Program-made: the position numbers and the translations under genes
Notes under the pieces: generated by a model
Told to the model about the DNA's origin: nothing
Seen by the model: only the letters and a program-made list of their open reading frames with translations
The model's database searches: none
Source of the DNA: Lachnospiraceae bacterium NK3A20
Lineage (GTDB): Bacteria > Bacillota > Clostridia > Lachnospirales > Lachnospiraceae
Reading direction: 5' to 3'
DNA: 64,000 nt
NCBI GenBank assembly: GCA_900107575.1
Contig: FNQX01000019.1
Coordinates: forward strand, 1-64,000
Shown here: positions 26,284 through 34,119 of the stretch, piece after piece
Position numbering within the stretch: position 1 is the stretch's first letter
How the letters are laid out: each line of letters opens with the position of its first letter

Positions 26284-26886
26284 TCAGTCGAGCGCTGCCA
26301 CAATCGCCTCATAGAGATCGTCGAACTCCTCGAAGGCGGGCAGGTCAGGGTTGTCAGCCTTGATCTTATCCGTGGACTTGAACAGGAAACCTGCCTTGCT
26401 GGCGCGGATCATGCCAAGGTCATTGTAGGAATCGCCGCTTGCGATGGTGTGGAAACCGATGGCTTGCAGTGCCTTGACTGTGCTGAGCTTGGAATCGGGG
26501 ATGCGCATTTTGAAGCCTGTGATCTCTCCGTCCGGCGCGACCTCCAGCGTATTGCAGAACAGCGTCGGCATACCGAGCTTCACCATGAGAGGCTTTGCGA
26601 ACTGCGTGAAAGTGTCACTGATGATGATGACCTGCGTCTTGTCGCGGAGCTTGTCGAGGAATTCCCTCGCGCCCGGCAGGGGATCAATCGTCGCGATCGT
26701 CTTCTGAATCTCATCCAGGCCGAGGCCGTGCTCTTTGAGAATCCCAAGGCGCCAGTTCATGAGCTTATTGTAGTCGGGTTCATCCCTCGTGGTGCGGGAC
26801 AGCTCCGGGATGCCGGAAGCCTTGGAGAATGCGATCCAGATCTCCGGAACGAGTACGCCTTCCATGTCTAAACATACGATATCCAT
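26284..26886 (-). CDS. thrH: HAD-family phosphoserine phosphatase / homoserine phosphotransferase
   Basis: A 200-residue HAD phosphatase matching ThrH: MDIVCLDMEGVLVPEIWIAF with nucleophile D7 and E9, IIISDTFTQFAKP for the threonine/serine motif, the lysine in PDSKLST and ASGDSYNDLGMI for the metal site. In Pseudomonas, ThrH moves phosphate from phosphoserine to homoserine or hydrolyses phosphoserine; here a role in serine or threonine synthesis is inferred. AGGA lies five bases before ATG 26886; an upstream in-frame ATG (26898) lacks a site. Confidence 0.9.
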   Translation of the reverse strand: MDIVCLDMEGVLVPEIWIAFSKASGIPELSRTTRDEPDYNKLMNWRLGILKEHGLGLDEIQKTIATIDPLPGAREFLDKLRDKTQVIIISDTFTQFAKPLMVKLGMPTLFCNTLEVAPDGEITGFKMRIPDSKLSTVKALQAIGFHTIASGDSYNDLGMIRASKAGFLFKSTDKIKADNPDLPAFEEFDDLYEAIVAALD

Positions 26887-27009
26887 AGTAGTCCTCATTT
26901 CTTAGCTGCGGGGCTTTAGCGGTGCGCGATAGTGCAGTCAGTGTGCTTGGCGGCCGTTGCGCGTTTCTCCGAGTATAACAAAGAGTGCGGCACCTCGCCA
27001 CTTATACTC

Positions 27010-27930
27010 TCAGGTGTAGTCGAACAGACCGTCGTTTTTCTCCTCGAGGGCCTTGATGAGGTGCCAGGTGTATTCCGCGTAGGGAACGGGGACGCCCTTT
27101 TCCGCCGCCTTCTTCATGAGTACGCCGCAGAACATGTCGATCTCCGTGTGGCGGCGGGCATTGAGATCCTGGAGCGTCGAGAACTGCACAGACGGCAGAT
27201 AGCGTTCGCGCGTGTTCTCCAGCGGGCGGAAGCGGATGCCGTAAGCGTCCGCCACCGTGCGCACCTCCTCTTCGAGTTTCTTCGAGATGAACATCACGTG
27301 TTCGGAGTCGAAATAGGAGGCGTAGCCTACACCCAATACCGCCTGCGGCAGGTTGTAGGAGATATTGAGCGTATATTTGGCCCACTGATCGGCGATGATG
27401 TCTTCCACGAAATGATACCGCAGGCCGCCCTCTTTGCACAGTTCCTCAATCGCGCGGATTCTCTCGGACTCTTTGGGGCTGCCCTTTTCCCCAAGGTAGA
27501 GGCCGTCGGTGCGTTCCGGATCGAAGTTCACGGAATCTCCGACGCGGTGAGAAGCGATGCGCATAAGAGAGTAGACAATCTGGGACGGATTAACGACAGT
27601 GCCGATGATCTCCTCGGAGTCGATGCCGTTCAGAAGGCTCATGACAATGGTGTGATCATCACAGACCGCACGGATTTCCGGCAGCGCGCCGGGAAGCCCT
27701 GCGTACTTCGTTGCAACGAGCAGCAGGTCCGCGCCATGCGCCTCTTTTGGCGATACCACGTTCAGCTCGTACCGATTCCCGTTGATGACAAGGCCGTCCC
27801 GCCGCAGCCGTTCGGCGCGTTCGCCTTCCGCGACGACGCAGAAATTCCGGCCCAGTTTCTCCTGCAGGCCGCTGATGAAATACGCGCCGATGGCGCCGGC
27901 ACCAATCAGTGCCACAGAGTTGATTTGCAT
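27010..27930 (-). CDS. Ketopantoate reductase family protein (PanE/ApbA)
   Basis: A 306-residue NADPH-dependent 2-dehydropantoate reductase type enzyme. The dinucleotide fold is GAGAIGAY (10-17); substrate residues include SLLNGIDSEE, the catalytic lysine of DQWAKYTLNISYN and the C-terminal RRHTEIDMFCGVLMKKA. Its in vivo substrate could be ketopantoate or a related 2-keto acid. AAGGAG is eight bases upstream. Its 5' side abuts giant element copy 2, which separates it from the co-directional DUF3810 gene. Confidence 0.88.
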   Translation of the reverse strand: MQINSVALIGAGAIGAYFISGLQEKLGRNFCVVAEGERAERLRRDGLVINGNRYELNVVSPKEAHGADLLLVATKYAGLPGALPEIRAVCDDHTIVMSLLNGIDSEEIIGTVVNPSQIVYSLMRIASHRVGDSVNFDPERTDGLYLGEKGSPKESERIRAIEELCKEGGLRYHFVEDIIADQWAKYTLNISYNLPQAVLGVGYASYFDSEHVMFISKKLEEEVRTVADAYGIRFRPLENTRERYLPSVQFSTLQDLNARRHTEIDMFCGVLMKKAAEKGVPVPYAEYTWHLIKALEEKNDGLFDYT

Positions 27931-27943
27931 AAAGACTCCTTTG

Positions 27944-28361
27944 TGCTTCCTGGGCAGAGGCTTTTCGCGTGTCGCGGTCAGGGTCCTCGGGTCGCATGTC
28001 GGCGATGTGGACGTCGGTCATAACCAGCCTTCGTGCGAGGAAAGACAGGATCGGAGATTCGGGAGCTGCTGTGCAGTTTGAAAGTCCTGCTGATGCAGGG
28101 CTTTCAAACCGGCATCGGTGCCGTAAACGTCTCCGATGCCCCGATCCAGGCGAAACCGTCTTCACGGATTTCGCCTGCGGTGTCGCTACGCGACACTTGG
28201 TACACGCACCGTAGGGTACCCAGCGAACCGCAGATCCCGAACTCCGGCCTGGCTGACGACGCACGGATGCGGGTAATAGCCGACGTCCACATTTCCGGGC
28301 CTCAGAGCGACCCGAGGATCCCTGACCGTGGCATGCGGAAACCCCTTCTGCCCGGGAAGCA
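27944..28361 (-). repeat. Giant modular inverted-repeat element, family 2, copy 2
   Basis: A 418-bp element filling the gap between the DUF3810 and PanE-like genes, both on the minus strand. The outer arms TGCTTCCTGGGCAGAGGC and CCTTCTGCCCGGGAAGCA differ from those of copy 1. The inner conserved arms match copies 1 and 3 but in reverse orientation. The centre holds a chain of separate small hairpins, for example GTTTGAAAG/CTTTCAAAC, GGCGAAA/TTTCGCC and GTGTCG/CGACAC, instead of the single central stem of copies 1 and 3. Confidence 0.85.
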
Positions 28362-28375
28362 TAGAATTATTATTA

Positions 28376-29632
28376 TTATTTCGTGAAATCTCCGTCGTAG
28401 TAGGAGAGGAGGAGCGCGACCACGTGGTCGTACTGCGCCTTGCCCTCCGACACGCCGTTGGCCTTGAGCGTGACATCGAGATAGGTGTCGGCGGATTTCT
28501 TCACATCCTCCGTTCGGAGAGCGGACTTCTCCTCAATGAGATCCCACACATCTCTGCTGACGAAAGTCTCATCGCGCCAGACCTGGTCCGAGATCTGCGT
28601 GGCCGCATCGTACTCCTTCCGGGAGACCGAGCGGTAATAGCTGTTGTTGACATAGTTCAGAATCCCCAGCCAGCCACTGTACTCGAAGACCGGATCGCCG
28701 CTGCGGATGCAGGCAAGCCACCCGAGGAAATTCGCGTCATCCTCATAGATGTAGCCGTGCGTGTGCGAGAGCTCGTGACACATCGTGAAGGGCTTGTTCA
28801 TCTCCTCCATCAGTTCATTATAATTGGCTTCCATGGAAAAGGGAAAATAATATCCCTGCATATACTGCTGGCTGACGTAGCCGGAGGCGGAGAGGGGCTT
28901 TGGGCTCACCTGGAAACCGGACAGGCGCCGGTACAGCGGATCTTCGGAGAGGTGCTCCATCGCGGACCGCGCACCATCCGCCATGTCGGCCTGCGTGTTT
29001 TCCGCAAAGAGGGAGACCGGCACGCCGCTGCCCATGTGGGATGTGACTTTCCTGTCAGCATCGGCCGTGGCAGGAGCATCCCTGTATCTTCCATATAAAA
29101 TGTTCCCGCCAGCATCGCGCGGCAGCTCGGCGGCGAGTGTGTTGGCCCTGTCCACCACGAATTCCCGGAGTGCGGTCAGATCCTCCAGACTGTAGGTTTT
29201 CCCGTAGCCGGGGAGCGTGGTCTCAAGGGGCGTCACATGATACATGAGGATGCAGTTCAGCGTCATGATAAGGAAAACAACAGCCGCGATCCACAGCGTG
29301 GCGGCCCAATAGCCTTTGGCAAAGCCGGAATAGCGAAGATAGGGAAGATCGGCGCCCCTGTGTCCGGCAAGGGCCCTGCGGATGAGCCAGAGAATCGAGA
29401 CTACAATGAGAGCGGCGAGCCAGATTAGCGCGACCGCGAGCAGCCTCTCGCCGACAGAGAAGGGCACGCGGCTCGTCAGTTTCCCGAGAGAAGCAGGCCA
29501 CAGAGGGAAAATTGTCGCTACATACCAGTCGCAGAAAGCGGCGCTGTTCCACGCCGCCACATTCAGCGCGATGCAGAATATCAGTAGTATCCACCAGAAA
29601 TAGGTGAAAATTCCTGTTTTTCGTTTCCTCAT
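28376..29632 (-). CDS. DUF3810 family membrane metallopeptidase-like protein
   Basis: A 418-residue protein with three N-terminal transmembrane helices (~11-30, ~62-86, ~108-132) and an extracytoplasmic C-terminal domain. That domain has a zinc-peptidase motif HExxH in MCHELSHTHGYIYEDDANFLG, with a downstream acidic residue as possible third ligand. The substrate is unknown; a role in cell-wall or surface protein processing is a guess. Its leader region toward 29690 holds repeat family 1 copy e. Confidence 0.82.
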   Translation of the reverse strand: MRKRKTGIFTYFWWILLIFCIALNVAAWNSAAFCDWYVATIFPLWPASLGKLTSRVPFSVGERLLAVALIWLAALIVVSILWLIRRALAGHRGADLPYLRYSGFAKGYWAATLWIAAVVFLIMTLNCILMYHVTPLETTLPGYGKTYSLEDLTALREFVVDRANTLAAELPRDAGGNILYGRYRDAPATADADRKVTSHMGSGVPVSLFAENTQADMADGARSAMEHLSEDPLYRRLSGFQVSPKPLSASGYVSQQYMQGYYFPFSMEANYNELMEEMNKPFTMCHELSHTHGYIYEDDANFLGWLACIRSGDPVFEYSGWLGILNYVNNSYYRSVSRKEYDAATQISDQVWRDETFVSRDVWDLIEEKSALRTEDVKKSADTYLDVTLKANGVSEGKAQYDHVVALLLSYYDGDFTK

Positions 29633-29689
29633 TTGCGTCCCCAGACCTTAAAATAATCTTATGACATTATACAGTATGGATAGGTATGT

Positions 29690-29838
29690 GTTCAGCATAG
29701 CCCGAAGCAAAAGCCCAATGGCTTGCTTCTCTTGGCGTGCCCCAGCAGATATTCAGCAGGCATACAGCACTTTTGCGAAGCAAAATCAGCAGGTGCGGCA
29801 TGCGTAACAGTTCAGAAACTTTAGTACTGAACTGTTAC
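29690..29838 (+). repeat. Dispersed palindromic repeat, family 1, copy e (extended)
   Basis: Same three-hairpin organisation as copy d: the basic palindrome with one changed loop base (CCCAATGGC), a middle hairpin, then CTGAACTGTTAC at 29827-29838 pairing with GTAACAGTTCAG at 29804. It lies between two divergent genes and ends just before the AAGGAAAGGA ribosome-binding site of the aldo/keto reductase. Confidence 0.87.
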
Positions 29839-29855
29839 AAGGAAAGGATCAGCGT

Positions 29856-31016
29856 ATGACAGATTCCACAAGATTATATACCAACCCGCAGAAGCTCGGC
29901 TTCGGCCTGATGCGCCTGCCGCGCAGGGGACTGAGTATTGACATTGAGCAGACGAAGAAGATGGTCGACCTCTTTCTTGAGCGCGGCTTCACCTATTTCG
30001 ACACGGCCTTCATTTATCCTGGCTCGGAGGACGCGGTCAGGAAGGCCCTGATCGAGCGGCATCCGCGGGAGAGCTTCACGCTCGCGACGAAGCTGAACGC
30101 GGCCATGGTGCTCACGGAGAAGCAGGCGAAGAATGAGTTCGAGACAAGTCTCAGACGCACCGGCGCAGGGTATTTCGACTACTATCTGCTGCATTCACTC
30201 ATGACCAACAATTATAAAAAATACGACAGGTACGGCCTGTGGGATTTTGTCGCGGAGAAAAAAGAAGCAGGCCTCATCAAGCATGCTGGCTTCTCGTTCC
30301 ACGCTGACCCCGTGCTGCTCGATGAAATCCTGACGGCGCACCCGGAGGTCGATTTCGTGCAGCTGCAGATCAACTACGCCGACTGGGAGAACCCGGGGAT
30401 CGCTTCGCGCGCGAACTATGAGGTCGCGAGGAAACACGGCAAACAGATCGTCGTCATGGAACCTGTCAAGGGAGGGAATCTCGCGAATCCGCCAAAGGCC
30501 GTGAAGGAGCTCTTCCGAAAGGTCAATCCGGACGCCTCTCCGGCCTCCTGGGCAATCCGTTTCGTCGCATCTCTCGATGGGATCCTCGCGGTGCTCTCCG
30601 GTATGTCGAACCTGCAGCAGACAGAGGATAACACCTCCTACATGCAGCATTTCCAGCCGCTGAACGATGAGGAGCAGAAGGCAATCCAGGAGGCGCAGCG
30701 CATTCTGGGGCATTCGGCTTCCATTCCCTGCACTGCCTGTCACTACTGCACCGACGGGTGCCCGAAACAGATCCCGATCCCTGAAATTTTCCACGCGATG
30801 AATAAACACCTGGCAAACGGTCAGACAAAAGAGGCAAAGGAGGAATACCAAGAGGTGGTGGACGCGGCAGCCAGGGAGGCGAAGGAGCCCGCGAAGCTTC
30901 AAACACGGCACATGGCTTCCGACTGCATTGTCTGCCGCCAGTGCGAGCGCCAGTGCCCGCAGCATATCCGCATCACGGACGAGCTGAAAAGGGCGGCACA
31001 GACGCTGGAAGTGTAA
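29856..31016 (+). CDS. Aldo/keto reductase with C-terminal 4Fe-4S ferredoxin domain
   Basis: A 386-residue cytosolic oxidoreductase. The barrel carries the AKR tetrad regions FDTAFIYPGSED (Asp, Tyr), LATKLN (Lys) and YYLLHSL (His), and NADP(H)-binding VVMEPVKGGNL and VLSGMS. The C-terminal part has two iron-sulfur motifs, CTACHYCTDGCP and CIVCRQCERQCPQ, so electrons may pass between clusters and the carbonyl site. Members are common in anaerobes; the substrate is unknown. AAGGAAAGGA precedes the ATG. Confidence 0.92.
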   Translation: MTDSTRLYTNPQKLGFGLMRLPRRGLSIDIEQTKKMVDLFLERGFTYFDTAFIYPGSEDAVRKALIERHPRESFTLATKLNAAMVLTEKQAKNEFETSLRRTGAGYFDYYLLHSLMTNNYKKYDRYGLWDFVAEKKEAGLIKHAGFSFHADPVLLDEILTAHPEVDFVQLQINYADWENPGIASRANYEVARKHGKQIVVMEPVKGGNLANPPKAVKELFRKVNPDASPASWAIRFVASLDGILAVLSGMSNLQQTEDNTSYMQHFQPLNDEEQKAIQEAQRILGHSASIPCTACHYCTDGCPKQIPIPEIFHAMNKHLANGQTKEAKEEYQEVVDAAAREAKEPAKLQTRHMASDCIVCRQCERQCPQHIRITDELKRAAQTLEV

Positions 31017-31296
31017 CGAATACAGATGGCACAGATGGCAGAAACGTAAAAATCACTTGCGCGCAATCTAATATGGCATTAAAGTGAAGGGAGTATTGCA
31101 GCACACAATTCAGAAAGAGCCGGACGTACACACAGGACAGGGCAGAAGATCAATCGGCCGCAGGTTACGGCAATCGCTGTGGCAGCAGATGTGTGGTGTG
31201 TGGGGAAGGCATCGGACACAAACCCGACCCGGTGCGAGGCCCGGGCCGCAGATTGCATCGTACATCTGACAGCAGCCTCGCGGGAAAGAGGTAAAC
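31017..31296 (+). other. 280-bp leader upstream of ddh
   Basis: No protein with a believable start is seen. The region is GC-rich in its second half. I looked for lysine-riboswitch, T-box and other leader motifs and did not find their conserved cores. It probably holds the ddh promoter and an unclassified 5' UTR. Confidence 0.4.
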
Positions 31297-32280
31297 ATGG
31301 CAATAAGACTTGGCATTATAGGCTACGGCAATCTCGGCCGCGGCGTGGAACTGGCTGCGGCAAATGCGCCGGACATGGAGCTGAAGGTTGTTTTCACAAG
31401 GCGTGACCCGGCTTCGGTGAAGGTACATACCGATGTTCCCGTTGTGAACGTTTCGGAAGTGGAGAAGTGGCAGGACAAGCTGGACGTCGTGATCATCTGC
31501 GGCGGCTCTGCGACGGATCTGCCGGTACAGACGCCGGAGTACGCACAATATTTCAACGTCGTTGACAGCTTCGACACGCACGCGCGCATCCCGGAGCACT
31601 TCGCGAACGTGGACGCTGCTGCGAAAGAATCCGGGCATATCGCAGTCATTTCCTGCGGCTGGGATCCGGGTCTTTTCTCCCTCGCGAGAGTGTACGGCAA
31701 TGCGATCCTGCCGGAGGGCAAAGACTACACATTCTGGGGCAAGGGCGTTTCCCAGGGACACTCTGACGCGGTGCGTCGCATTGAGGGTGTCAAGGACGCG
31801 CGCCAGTACACGATCCCGGTTCCGGCAGCGCTGGAAGCGGTGAGAAACGGCGAGAATCCGGAACTGACCACCAGACAGAAGCACACGCGTGAAGTATTCG
31901 TTGTCGCCGAGGAAGGCGCGGACAGGGAGAAGATCACGGAAGAGATCAAGACCATGCCGAACTATTTCGACGAGTACGACACGACCGTGCACTTCATCGA
32001 CGAAGAGGAGATGAAGAGGAACCATTCCACCATGGAACATGGCGGCTTTGTTTTCCGTACCGGCAAAACCGGCTGGGAGAATGAGCATCAGCATGTCATT
32101 GAGTACAGCTTAAAGCTCGACTCCAACCCGGAGTTCACGACGAGCGTTCTCGTTGCGGTCGCGCGCGCGGCAGCAAGGATGCACGCGGAAGGCCAGAAGG
32201 GCGGCCGTACCATCCTCGACATCCCGCCCGCCTACCTTTCCGAGAAGAGCGGCGAGGAGCTTCGCGCCCACCTGCTGTAA
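31297..32280 (+). CDS. ddh: meso-Diaminopimelate D-dehydrogenase
   Basis: A 327-residue NADPH enzyme converting tetrahydrodipicolinate, ammonia and NADPH to meso-diaminopimelate in one step, bypassing the acylated lysine-pathway branch and feeding peptidoglycan. The Rossmann motif is GIIGYGNLGRGVE; ICGGSATDLP, SFDTHARIPEHF, ISCGWDPGLFS and GKGVSQGHSDAVRRI are family landmarks of the substrate site. AGAGG is six bases upstream. A strong terminator follows, so it is monocistronic or the end of its unit. Confidence 0.95.
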   Translation: MAIRLGIIGYGNLGRGVELAAANAPDMELKVVFTRRDPASVKVHTDVPVVNVSEVEKWQDKLDVVIICGGSATDLPVQTPEYAQYFNVVDSFDTHARIPEHFANVDAAAKESGHIAVISCGWDPGLFSLARVYGNAILPEGKDYTFWGKGVSQGHSDAVRRIEGVKDARQYTIPVPAALEAVRNGENPELTTRQKHTREVFVVAEEGADREKITEEIKTMPNYFDEYDTTVHFIDEEEMKRNHSTMEHGGFVFRTGKTGWENEHQHVIEYSLKLDSNPEFTTSVLVAVARAAARMHAEGQKGGRTILDIPPAYLSEKSGEELRAHLL

Positions 32281-32314
32281 GGGCATACGAATAGGAATAG
32301 ATAATGATAATAGT

Positions 32315-32345
32315 GCCGACAGGAGTAAATCCTGTCGGCTTTTTG
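32315..32345 (+). terminator. Terminator of ddh
   Basis: Perfect 10-bp stem GCCGACAGGA / TCCTGTCGGC with loop GTAAA and TTTTT. It begins 35 bases after the ddh stop. Confidence 0.95.
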
Positions 32346-32378
32346 CTGTGCGAGATTATGAAATATTTCAAAAAAACA

Positions 32379-32406
32379 TTGCAAATAGATAATGATTGAC
32401 TATAAT
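32379..32406 (+). promoter_or_regulatory. Promoter of the secreted-peptide operon
   Basis: TTGCAA (32379-32384) and a perfect TATAAT (32401-32406) with a 16-base spacer, in AT-rich DNA right after the ddh terminator. It would give a 5' UTR of about 150 bases ahead of the small secreted protein. Confidence 0.75.
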
Positions 32407-32473
32407 CTATGTGCAGGTCAAATTAACAGCCGATTCTAACTTTGAATCTTGTTCGAACGCAGAGGTGATACCA

Positions 32474-32554
32474 ATGGGGGACTTAGGGGGGAGGCGAATT
32501 AATGTACTTCACCCTCGAAGAAAAACGAGATATTTATCCGGTCACACTCATTAG
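32474..32554 (+). CDS. Possible 26-residue leader peptide
   Basis: An ATG at 32474 follows AGAGGTG with good spacing and opens a 26-codon Arg/His-rich frame (MGDLGGRRINVL...) whose TAG stop lies inside the TAGGAGG ribosome-binding site of the next gene. The position suits translational coupling or attenuation. A second small frame (32502-32645) also has a strong GGGGAGG site but runs antiphase into the next gene. There is no other support for either. Confidence 0.3.
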   Translation: MGDLGGRRINVLHPRRKTRYLSGHTH

Positions 32555-32565
32555 GAGGTATTCAC

Positions 32566-32964
32566 ATGAAGATCAGGAAGAACATATTTGCCATATTGTG
32601 TGCAAGTGTATTATTGGCGTGCGCTTCTCTTGCGGTCTGTGCTGAATCTAAAGACCTTGAATACAAGGGAACATGGGCCACAGCAACTCTTACTCCTACA
32701 TTTCAGTGGGTGCGTAATGGGAATGATAAGGCGACAGCGAAGACAAAGTTTGTCATCAGTAATCCTAATTATCGGGTAGCTGTTCGCCTCGAACGGTGGG
32801 ATAGTAAGACTACAATGGGCGACTTTAAGTATAACAATGATAAGACACTTGCTCAGTGTAACTATACATGGACAGATGTATATGCATTCCAGAGCAGGCA
32901 CTCGATTGACAACTCCAATGACACGGTAGAACTTGCAGTTGATACTTGTAACGCTCAAGAATGA
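32566..32964 (+). CDS. Small secreted protein, bacteriocin-like locus
   Basis: A 132-residue precursor with a clear signal peptide (cleavage expected after AVCA, residue 26), leaving a ~106-residue mature protein. It is rich in Trp/Tyr/Thr/Asn and apparently beta-stranded (LEYKGTWATATLTPTFQWV, YRVAVRLERW), with two cysteines (C98, C128) able to form one disulfide. I do not recognise the family. The context (strong promoter, attenuator, FtsX-type ABC pair, lipoprotein) resembles lactococcin-972-type loci, but the sequence is not a convincing match. GC content is below its neighbours. TAGGAGG is seven bases upstream. Confidence 0.7.
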   Translation: MKIRKNIFAILCASVLLACASLAVCAESKDLEYKGTWATATLTPTFQWVRNGNDKATAKTKFVISNPNYRVAVRLERWDSKTTMGDFKYNNDKTLAQCNYTWTDVYAFQSRHSIDNSNDTVELAVDTCNAQE

Positions 32965-33000
32965 CGGTACATTGTCAAAGCGATATAAAGTAGATAATCT

Positions 33001-33049
33001 GGCCTGTCTGTTTATCAAAACAGAGATAAACGGACAGGCCTGTGTTTTT
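33001..33049 (+). terminator. Leaky terminator/attenuator between the secreted protein and the ABC genes
   Basis: A 16-bp stem, GGCCTGTCTGTTTATC (33001-33016) with GATAAACGGACAGGCC (33025-33040), an 8-nt loop, then TGTGTTTTT. The T-run starts four bases after the stem, so partial read-through into the transporter genes is plausible and would keep peptide mRNA in excess. Confidence 0.8.
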
Positions 33050-33063
33050 CTAGGGGGCCGCTC

Positions 33064-34119
33064 TTGCTGAAGGTATTCAAACGATATACGGTTGTAAGTG
33101 TATTGATCGTACTGTGTTTTTTCAGTGCATTCATAAGTCTTTGCAACGGCCTCCTTTCAGTGGCGCAGGCTGACAAGCTGATCCGAAAAGAAAATCAGTT
33201 TGCCTGTGCCAGCGAGATACAAGCGACGATTCACGTGGCGGAAGATATGGCTCCTGACACGTTACTGCGTTTAATGAACCATGTCGGAACCTGCAACGTC
33301 TATATTGAGAATATGGAGATTTATTTTGATGAGATTGACAGCGTTTACCGGCCGAACGTCGTCCTGTGCCAGAATGAGAAGTTCTCACTGCCAACGGACA
33401 GGCCTGACCTCGAAATTCCTGAAGGGAGCGTCATAGCCCCATCTTCCACGACAGGAGGAAGAGGACAGCTGAGCATACATGGACAGGAATTCTCTGTCTA
33501 TGACACGATGGATGATGACGCATACCCTTTTGTCAGGGGGCTGTTCGTATTAAACGCAAACGATTATTTCAAAGCGTTCCCGGAGGCCCTGCACGGCCTG
33601 TACGAGATCACGCTGCGGATCGCATCCAATGAAGATGATGCCTATGCAGCCTTTGCTCAGATCAGGACAAATCTGCAGGAGGAGGTGCCCAGGGCGGCGA
33701 TTCATGCCACTGAAACGGCAGAGTCAGACAATATCTTCCAGATTCTTCTGTCTGAGGAGAACTTGTTTTCGGCAGATCTGTTCCTCTTCGCATTGATTAA
33801 CACATTGATCATCTCCTATTACTGGATCACGGTGCGCCGTCGGGAAATCGCGATTCGCAAGGCATTCGGTGCGGATAACCGTTCCGTCATAAGGCTGGTG
33901 TCAGGGGAATTGCTGCAGCTGATCGGACTGGCAGCTCTTGCGGCCATTGTGGTGCAGGGGCTGATCTGGCTCACCCGGGGGAACAGTCTTGATGTGAGGG
34001 AGGCGTTGCTCATCGCCGGCGGGCTGCTCCTGTCCATTGCGATCGCTGTGATGATCGCAATGGCGGTCCCGATTCACTTCATCCTCCGCATTCAACCTTC
34101 CGAGGGGGTGCAGCGATGA
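33064..34119 (+). CDS. FtsX/MacB-like ABC permease, subunit 1
   Basis: A 351-residue membrane protein: one N-terminal helix (~10-33), an extracytoplasmic domain of ~200 residues, then three helices (~238-260, ~285-308, ~318-343). The cytoplasmic coupling motif VRRREIAIRKAFGADNRSVI is the FtsX-domain signature. MacB-type permeases act as mechanotransmitters rather than channels, moving peptides, lipoproteins or toxins. The start is probably TTG with GGGGG upstream. Its stop overlaps the start of subunit 2 (ATGA). Confidence 0.8.
   Translation: MLKVFKRYTVVSVLIVLCFFSAFISLCNGLLSVAQADKLIRKENQFACASEIQATIHVAEDMAPDTLLRLMNHVGTCNVYIENMEIYFDEIDSVYRPNVVLCQNEKFSLPTDRPDLEIPEGSVIAPSSTTGGRGQLSIHGQEFSVYDTMDDDAYPFVRGLFVLNANDYFKAFPEALHGLYEITLRIASNEDDAYAAFAQIRTNLQEEVPRAAIHATETAESDNIFQILLSEENLFSADLFLFALINTLIISYYWITVRRREIAIRKAFGADNRSVIRLVSGELLQLIGLAALAAIVVQGLIWLTRGNSLDVREALLIAGGLLLSIAIAVMIAMAVPIHFILRIQPSEGVQR

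Noticed and set aside
5888-29838. CRISPR array from the recurring ~70-bp repeats
   Set aside because: The copies are kilobases apart, palindromic and in both orientations; there are no regular spacers and no cas genes.
31017-31296. Lysine riboswitch or T-box upstream of ddh
   Set aside because: The conserved core sequences of these elements are not visible. A covariance-model search would settle it.
32566-32964. Calling the small secreted protein a lactococcin-972 bacteriocin outright
   Set aside because: Only the operon layout fits; length and motifs do not clearly match, so it is left as unrecognised.
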